Shown in pieces: positions 58,894 to 64,000 of a stretch of 64,000 bases of DNA. The stretch covers positions 124,001 through 188,000 of the forward strand of contig NZ_JAMKCQ010000001.1 of the NCBI RefSeq assembly GCF_024169515.1, given 5' to 3'. Source of the DNA: Erwinia aphidicola. GTDB lineage: Bacteria; Pseudomonadota; Gammaproteobacteria; Enterobacterales; Enterobacteriaceae. The notes under the pieces are model-generated. The model was not told where the DNA came from. It searched no databases and worked only from the letters and a program-made list of their open reading frames with translations. The translations under genes and the position numbers were made by a program. Numbering within the stretch: position 1 is the first letter of the stretch; each line of letters begins with the position of its first letter.

Positions 58894-59436
58894 TTAAGGT
58901 AACAAGCCCTTGACGTCGATGGGTTTGGCTTCGTTTTCTGCGTCGCCTTTGTCTTTGCCGTCGATCGCCATACCCGCCATCCGGTAAAAATTGTATTCCG
59001 GGTATTTGCCCGGGCCGGAAATCAGCAGGTGTTCTTTTTCATACACCAGATCCTGACGCTTGAACTCACCCAGTTCGAAATCTGGGGTAAGCTGAATCGC
59101 AGTGGTCGGGCAAGCCTCTTCACACAGGCCACAGAAGATGCAGCGCGAGAAGTTGATACGGAAGAATTCCGGATACCAGCGGCCGTCGGCCATCTCTGCT
59201 TTTTGCAGCGAGATACAGCCCACCGGGCAGGCTACGGCACACAGGTTACAGGCAACGCAGCGTTCCTGGCCGTCCGGATCGCGCGTCAGCACGATACGCC
59301 CACGATAACGTGGCGGCAGGTAAACCGGCTCTTCCGGGTACATCATGGTTTCGCGTTTGGCGAAGGCATTCATACCTATCAGCCAGATACTGCGTACGGT
59401 TGTCCCGAAACCAACGACAAGGTCTTTTAATGTCAT
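58894..59436 (-). CDS. nuoI: NADH-quinone oxidoreductase subunit I (two 4Fe-4S clusters)
   Basis: A 180-residue ferredoxin-like subunit carrying clusters N6a and N6b between NuoG and NuoB. Ligands are C60, C63, C66, C70 ([12 protein letters not shown]) and C99, C102, C105, C109 ([12 protein letters not shown]). Confidence 0.98.
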   Translation of the reverse strand: MTLKDLVVGFGTTVRSIWLIGMNAFAKRETMMYPEEPVYLPPRYRGRIVLTRDPDGQERCVACNLCAVACPVGCISLQKAEMADGRWYPEFFRINFSRCIFCGLCEEACPTTAIQLTPDFELGEFKRQDLVYEKEHLLISGPGKYPEYNFYRMAGMAIDGKDKGDAENEAKPIDVKGLLP

Positions 59437-59448
59437 GTTCTTAACCCC

Positions 59449-60426
59449 TTACTGCGCCGTGTACAGAATCACTGCGGCGGTCGCCAGCAGATTCAACAGC
59501 GTCAACGGCAGACAGACTTTCCAGCCGAACGACATCACCTGGTCATAGCGCGGGCGCGGTAACGCAGCACGAATCAGAATGAACATCATCATGAAGAATG
59601 CCGTTTTGATGGCAAACCAGAAAATCGGCGGCAGCCACGGACCATACCAGCCACCGAAGAACAGCGTGACGATCAGTGACGATACGGTCACGATACCGAC
59701 GTATTCACCGACGAAGAACAGGCCGAATTTCATCCCGGCATACTCAATGTGGTAACCGTCGGCCAGTTCCTGCTCGGCTTCTGGCTGGTCAAACGGATGG
59801 CGGTGACACACGGCAACACCGGCGATGCAGAAGGTGATAAAGCCCAGGAACTGCGGGATCACGTTCCACAGATGCTGCTGGCTGTTCACAATGTCGACCA
59901 TGTTGAACGAGCCAGCCTGAGCGACCACGCCCATCAGCGACAGGCCGAGGAACACTTCGTAGCTCAGCGTCTGGGCCGAGGCACGCATCGCACCGAGCAG
60001 TGAGTATTTGTTATTACTCGACCAGCCCGCGAACAGCACGGCATACACTGCCAGGCCTGCCATCATCAGGAAGAACAGCAGACCGATGTTCAGGTCCGCG
60101 CCCATCCAGGTGGAAGTCACCGGCACAATCGCCATCGCCAGCAGCAGCGAGGTGAAAGCGATCATTGGCGCAAGGGTAAAGATCACGCGGTCGGTGAACG
60201 GTGGGATCCAGTCCTCTTTAAAGAACATTTTGATCATATCCGCCACCAGCTGCAGCGAGCCGCCCCAGCCGACACGGTTTGGTCCGTAACGGTTCTGGAA
60301 CAGGCCGAGCAGGCGACGTTCGCCGAAGCTCATAAACGCGCCGCAGCCCACCACGACAAACAGAATCACTAAGGCTTTTACGACGGCGATAATGACGTCG
60401 ATAACTTCCGGTGTCAGCCAGCTCAT
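59449..60426 (-). CDS. nuoH: NADH-quinone oxidoreductase subunit H
   Basis: A 325-residue, eight-helix subunit that forms much of the quinone channel. Typical motifs are [20 protein letters not shown] near the N-terminus and the charged loop [20 protein letters not shown], shown here in parts. Its ATG overlaps the nuoG stop (ATGA). Confidence 0.98.
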   Translation of the reverse strand: MSWLTPEVIDVIIAVVKALVILFVVVGCGAFMSFGERRLLGLFQNRYGPNRVGWGGSLQLVADMIKMFFKEDWIPPFTDRVIFTLAPMIAFTSLLLAMAIVPVTSTWMGADLNIGLLFFLMMAGLAVYAVLFAGWSSNNKYSLLGAMRASAQTLSYEVFLGLSLMGVVAQAGSFNMVDIVNSQQHLWNVIPQFLGFITFCIAGVAVCHRHPFDQPEAEQELADGYHIEYAGMKFGLFFVGEYVGIVTVSSLIVTLFFGGWYGPWLPPIFWFAIKTAFFMMMFILIRAALPRPRYDQVMSFGWKVCLPLTLLNLLATAAVILYTAQ

Positions 60427-63149
60427 TGTGCAGCCTCCCGCAGATTTTCAATGTCGCTTCCGGCAAGGAACGGTGGAACACCCGGCAAACCAATTGGCAG
60501 ACCAACCTGCCCTGCCTGCAGGTTGCTGGAGAAGCGCACCGGCAGACGCAGGATTTCACCCTGGCAGTTAAATTCCACCGCAGCACCGGCATTTACGCCC
60601 AGTTTTGCCGCATCGTCCGGGTTCACCATCACGTAAGCCTCAGGCATACGCTGCTGAATAACCGGAGCGCGCTGCGTCATCTCTTCACTACCAAACAGGT
60701 GGAAGTATGGCACCACGCGCCAGCTTTCGGCGTTACCGCTGAAGGCAGCCGGCACATTTTCGAACCAGCCCAGCTGAGACTCACCCGCTTCGATCAGGCG
60801 CACGCCTGGATCGCCGTTGCGCAGATGTCCACCCACTTCCGCCTGGAATTTGTTCCATGCCTGCGGTGAGTTCCAGCCCGGAGCCCATGCAAATGGGATC
60901 TGCGAGCGCGCAGCGCCCGGCTGGTTGTTCCCTTCCATTGAGAAGGAGAACATGGTGTCTTTGTCCTGCGGCTGACGCGGTTCGTGCACGCTGATATTGG
61001 CGCGCATCGCGGTACGTCCACTTGAGCGGTGCGGCGAACGCGCCAGCTTCTGACCACGAATACGGAAGCTGGCATCCGGTGCCGCTTCTTTGATTCCGGC
61101 CAGCTGCGGCAGTACCGCCACGCAGGCATCTATGACGTGATCGAGCTGGCTCCAGTCCACTTCGCGGCTGTTGATGGTGCTCTGCAGCGAGTGCAGCCAG
61201 CGCCAGCTTTCCAGCATCTGAACTTTTTCGTCGTAGTAAGCCGGGTCATAAACCTGGAAGAAACGCTGTGCGCGGCCCTCCTGATTGACGACGGTGCCGT
61301 CGCTTTCGGCGAAGCTGGCGGTAGAGAGGATCAGACCGGCCTTTTCGCTGGTGGCAGTACGCTGGTGATCGAGCACGATCACGTTTGGCGTATTGCTCAG
61401 CGCGGCATCCACGGTGGCTTTCGGCAGGTGACGATAGAGATCGTTCTCCAAAATGATCACCGCATCTGCCGCGCCGTTTTCCAGCTCGGCCAGGGCGACG
61501 TCGAGCGAGTGACCGCCGATCATGCCAAGGCCAACGCTGTTTGTGGCACCCGCAATCAGGGTGATCCCCACATCAGAACCGCGCGCTTTCAGCGCTTTCG
61601 CCACGTTAGCGGCGGCCTGAATCATCGCTTCACTGCCGGAGTGAGTGCCGGAAATAATCAGCGGTTTTTTCGCACCGGCTAGCGCCTGCACGATCACATC
61701 AATTTTGCCCGCCAGTGATTTATCGAGATCGCTGACTGCCGGTGCGCTGGCGTCCAGCTCATGGGCGATGGCAAAACCTAAGCGCGCCTGATCGTCAACC
61801 GGGGCGCGATAGCTCCAGGCGGCGATATCATCCAGGCGGGTTTCATCCACGTTAGTGACGAACAGCGGATGTTTGGCGTTCTGACCGATATTGAGAATCG
61901 CAGCAATCTGCCAGTCCGCGACTTTCTGTGCGGCGGCCATTTCACGCGATTTGCCCTTCACGGCCTGACGCACGGAGAGCGCAACGCGCGCCCCGGTCTG
62001 AGTCAGATCTTCACCCAGCACCAGCACCGCATCGTAGCTCTCAATATCACGCAGCGCCGGGGTGTGAATGCCGCTGTCGCGCAGCACGTTGAGCATCAGC
62101 TCAAGACGCGCCTGCTCGCCCGCAGCGATACCGGTAGAGAAGTTTTCTGCTCCCACCAGCTCGCGCAGGGCGAAGTTGCTCTCCACGCTGGCGCGCGGTG
62201 AACCGATGCCGATCACTTTCTTCGCCTGGCGCAGCACATCTGCGGCTCCCTGCATCGCCTGCTCAGCGTTGAGCGCGATCCAGTCATCGCCGCGGCGCTG
62301 CATTGGCTGGCGCGGGCGATCTTTCAGGTTAACGTAGCCATAGCCGAAACGGCCACGGTCGCACAGGAAGTAGTGGTTTACCGTACCGTTATAGCGGTTT
62401 TCGATGCGGCGCAGTTCACCGTAGCGCTCGCCCGGGCTGGTGTTACAGCCGATGCTGCACTGCTGGCAGATGCTTGGCGCAAACTGCATATCCCACTTAC
62501 GGTTGTAACGCTCGGAGTGAGTTTTGTCGGTGAACACGCCGGTTGGGCAGATTTCGACCAGGTTACCCGAGAATTCACTCTCCAGCACGCCATCTTCCGG
62601 GCGGCCAAAGTAGACGTTGTCATGCGCACCGTAAACGCCGAGGTCTGTACCATCGGCATAATCTTTGTAGTAGCGCACGCAGCGATAACAGGCGATACAG
62701 CGGTTCATCTCATGGGAGATAAACGGACCGAGATCCTGATTGCGGTGAGTACGCTTGGTGAAGCGATAACGGCGGAAACTGTGGCCGGTCATCACTGTCA
62801 TATCCTGCAGGTGACAGTTACCGCCCTCTTCACAGACCGGACAGTCGTGCGGGTGGTTAGTCATTAACCACTCCACCACGCTTTCGCGGAACTCTTTCGC
62901 TTCACCATCATCGATGGAGATGAACGTGCCATCGGACGCCGGGGTCATGCAGGACATAACCAGGCGGCCACGGGTGTCTTCGGCATTTTGGAACTGCTTT
63001 ACCGCACACTGGCGGCAGGCACCGACGCTACCGAGCGCCGGGTGCCAGCAGAAATAAGGAATATCAAGGCCGAGGGAGAGACATGCCTGCAACAGGTTGT
63101 CTGCACCATCAACATCATATTCTTTACCGTCTACATGAATTGTAGCCAT
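60423..63149 (-). CDS. nuoG: NADH-quinone oxidoreductase subunit G
   Basis: A 908-residue peripheral-arm subunit, the same length as in E. coli. The 2Fe-2S ligands C34, C45, C48 and C67 come first, then His/Cys-ligated cluster N5 ([14 protein letters not shown]) and [15 protein letters not shown] further site typical of the E. coli type ([18 protein letters not shown]) carries cluster N7. The C-terminal two-thirds are molybdopterin-oxidoreductase-like without a cofactor. The start at 63149 ([10 protein letters not shown]) was preferred over an ATG three codons earlier. Confidence 0.97.
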   Translation of the reverse strand: MATIHVDGKEYDVDGADNLLQACLSLGLDIPYFCWHPALGSVGACRQCAVKQFQNAEDTRGRLVMSCMTPASDGTFISIDDGEAKEFRESVVEWLMTNHPHDCPVCEEGGNCHLQDMTVMTGHSFRRYRFTKRTHRNQDLGPFISHEMNRCIACYRCVRYYKDYADGTDLGVYGAHDNVYFGRPEDGVLESEFSGNLVEICPTGVFTDKTHSERYNRKWDMQFAPSICQQCSIGCNTSPGERYGELRRIENRYNGTVNHYFLCDRGRFGYGYVNLKDRPRQPMQRRGDDWIALNAEQAMQGAADVLRQAKKVIGIGSPRASVESNFALRELVGAENFSTGIAAGEQARLELMLNVLRDSGIHTPALRDIESYDAVLVLGEDLTQTGARVALSVRQAVKGKSREMAAAQKVADWQIAAILNIGQNAKHPLFVTNVDETRLDDIAAWSYRAPVDDQARLGFAIAHELDASAPAVSDLDKSLAGKIDVIVQALAGAKKPLIISGTHSGSEAMIQAAANVAKALKARGSDVGITLIAGATNSVGLGMIGGHSLDVALAELENGAADAVIILENDLYRHLPKATVDAALSNTPNVIVLDHQRTATSEKAGLILSTASFAESDGTVVNQEGRAQRFFQVYDPAYYDEKVQMLESWRWLHSLQSTINSREVDWSQLDHVIDACVAVLPQLAGIKEAAPDASFRIRGQKLARSPHRSSGRTAMRANISVHEPRQPQDKDTMFSFSMEGNNQPGAARSQIPFAWAPGWNSPQAWNKFQAEVGGHLRNGDPGVRLIEAGESQLGWFENVPAAFSGNAESWRVVPYFHLFGSEEMTQRAPVIQQRMPEAYVMVNPDDAAKLGVNAGAAVEFNCQGEILRLPVRFSSNLQAGQVGLPIGLPGVPPFLAGSDIENLREAAQ

Positions 63150-63199
63150 AGTGAACATGCTTCCGTAAGGCCCGTGCGAACACGGGCGTTAAACTTTGC

Positions 63200-64000
63200 T
63201 TACCAGCGCGCCTTTAACAGGTTTGGCTGGATGCCGCTAATCGCGTGTGCGTTGCTGTATACCTGGGGTGCCATACCCGCTTCAAACTCTTCGCGGAAGT
63301 ATTTAATGGCACTTTGCAGTGGCTCTACTGCACCCGGCGCATGCGCACAGAATGTTTTACCCGGGCCAAGCTGGCGGCAGAGCTGCAGCAGGGTTTCGAT
63401 ATCCCCTGGCTGCCCCTGCTTGTTCTCCAGCGCGCGCAGAATTTTAACGCTCCACGGCAGGCCGTCACGGCAGGGTGTACACCAGCCGCAGGATTCACGG
63501 GCGAAGAACTCTTCCAGATTGCGCACCAGCGACACCATGTTGATCTCGTGGTCAACAGCCATTGCCAGCGCCGTACCCAGACGGCTACCGGCTTTACCAA
63601 TGCTGGCAAATTCCATTGGCAGGTCGAGGTGGGATTCGGTCAGGAAGTCAGTCCCTGCGCCACCCGGCTGCCAGGCTTTGAATTTCAGGCCGTCGCGCAT
63701 GCCACCGGCATACTCTTCCAGAATTTCGCGGGCGGTGGTGCCAAACGGCAGTTCCCAGACGCCAGGATTTTTGACCCTGCCGGAGAAGCCCATCATTTTG
63801 GTGCCGGTATCTTCACTGGTGGAAATGCCTTTGTACCAGTCAACGCCATTAGCAATGATGGCCGGCACGTTGGAGAGCGTCTCAACGTTATTCACACAGG
63901 TCGGCTTGCCCCAGGCACCCGCTGATGCCGGGAAGGGTGGCTTGGAGCGCGGGTTAGCGCGGCGCCCTTCCAGGGAGTTAATCAGCGCGGTCTCTTCACC
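63200..64000 (-). CDS. nuoF: NADH-quinone oxidoreductase subunit F (5' end outside window)
   Basis: 267 C-terminal residues of the FMN- and NADH-binding subunit. Visible parts are [13 protein letters not shown] and [11 protein letters not shown], the latter typical of the flavin domain, and the N3 cluster motif [11 protein letters not shown]. The frame continues past position 64000. It ends 50 bp before the nuoG start. Confidence 0.97.
   Translation of the reverse strand, partial: GEETALINSLEGRRANPRSKPPFPASAGAWGKPTCVNNVETLSNVPAIIANGVDWYKGISTSEDTGTKMMGFSGRVKNPGVWELPFGTTAREILEEYAGGMRDGLKFKAWQPGGAGTDFLTESHLDLPMEFASIGKAGSRLGTALAMAVDHEINMVSLVRNLEEFFARESCGWCTPCRDGLPWSVKILRALENKQGQPGDIETLLQLCRQLGPGKTFCAHAPGAVEPLQSAIKYFREEFEAGMAPQVYSNAHAISGIQPNLLKARW

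Overview
The window reads as chromosome of an enterobacterium, most likely Erwiniaceae (Erwinia/Pantoea-like). The order rcsD-rcsB / rcsC - gyrA - ubiG - nrdAB-yfaE - yfaY - menFDHBCE - elaB - nuo is a compacted version of the Escherichia coli order, and the proteins are nearly collinear with their E. coli counterparts. Key residues fall at E. coli positions: RcsB D56, RcsC H480/D875, NrdA C225/C439/C462, NuoL/M E144. The taxon call is inference from gene order and protein similarity; no rRNA or tRNA gene is present.

Layout. (1) 1-19545, minus strand: an 18.2-kb gene for a 6062-residue BapA-like adhesin with about 56 Ig-like repeats, followed by a TolC-type outer-membrane exit protein cut by the window edge. 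Together they form the start of a type I secreted adhesin locus. (2) 19546-20344: about 800 bp of AT-rich non-coding DNA with several inverted repeats, between the divergent adhesin and MFS genes. (3) 20345-27908: an MFS transporter, then rcsD-rcsB convergent with rcsC. A tandem palindromic repeat array lies between rcsB and rcsC. (4) 28010-30745: a membrane-anchored AraC-type regulator divergent from a secreted alpha/beta hydrolase, then a small two-gene unit of unknown function behind gyrA. (5) 30902-38680: gyrA, ubiG, nrdA, nrdB, yfaE. The nrdA promoter carries recognisable NrdR and DnaA boxes. (6) 38768-47507: yfaY, a complete menaquinone cluster menF-D-H-B-C-E with overlapping genes, and elaB. 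(7) 47839-49494: opgD (osmoregulated periplasmic glucan synthesis). (8) 49495-52934: a 3.4-kb accessory insertion. (9) 52997-64000: the nuo operon from nuoN back to a partial nuoF.

The most interesting part is region 8. It holds a coupled run of a 54-residue ORF, a peptidoglycan-hydrolase gene (M23 peptidase plus GH19-like domain) broken by one missing base, and an AT-rich gene for an exported protein that looks like its periplasmic immunity partner. The island is bracketed by two 69-bp direct repeats, 67/69 identical, that are the last 69 bp of opgD. The distal repeat lies just before the shared opgD/nuoN terminator, so it is probably the original opgD end, and the proximal one probably arrived with the cargo. 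This looks like an orphan antibacterial effector-immunity module inserted at the 3' end of opgD without an integrase.

A second theme is a family of short intergenic palindromes in three places (after rcsB, between nrdA and nrdB, after yfaE). A third is the higher-order organisation of the giant adhesin, in which sub-types of the roughly 100-residue repeat recur in the same order.
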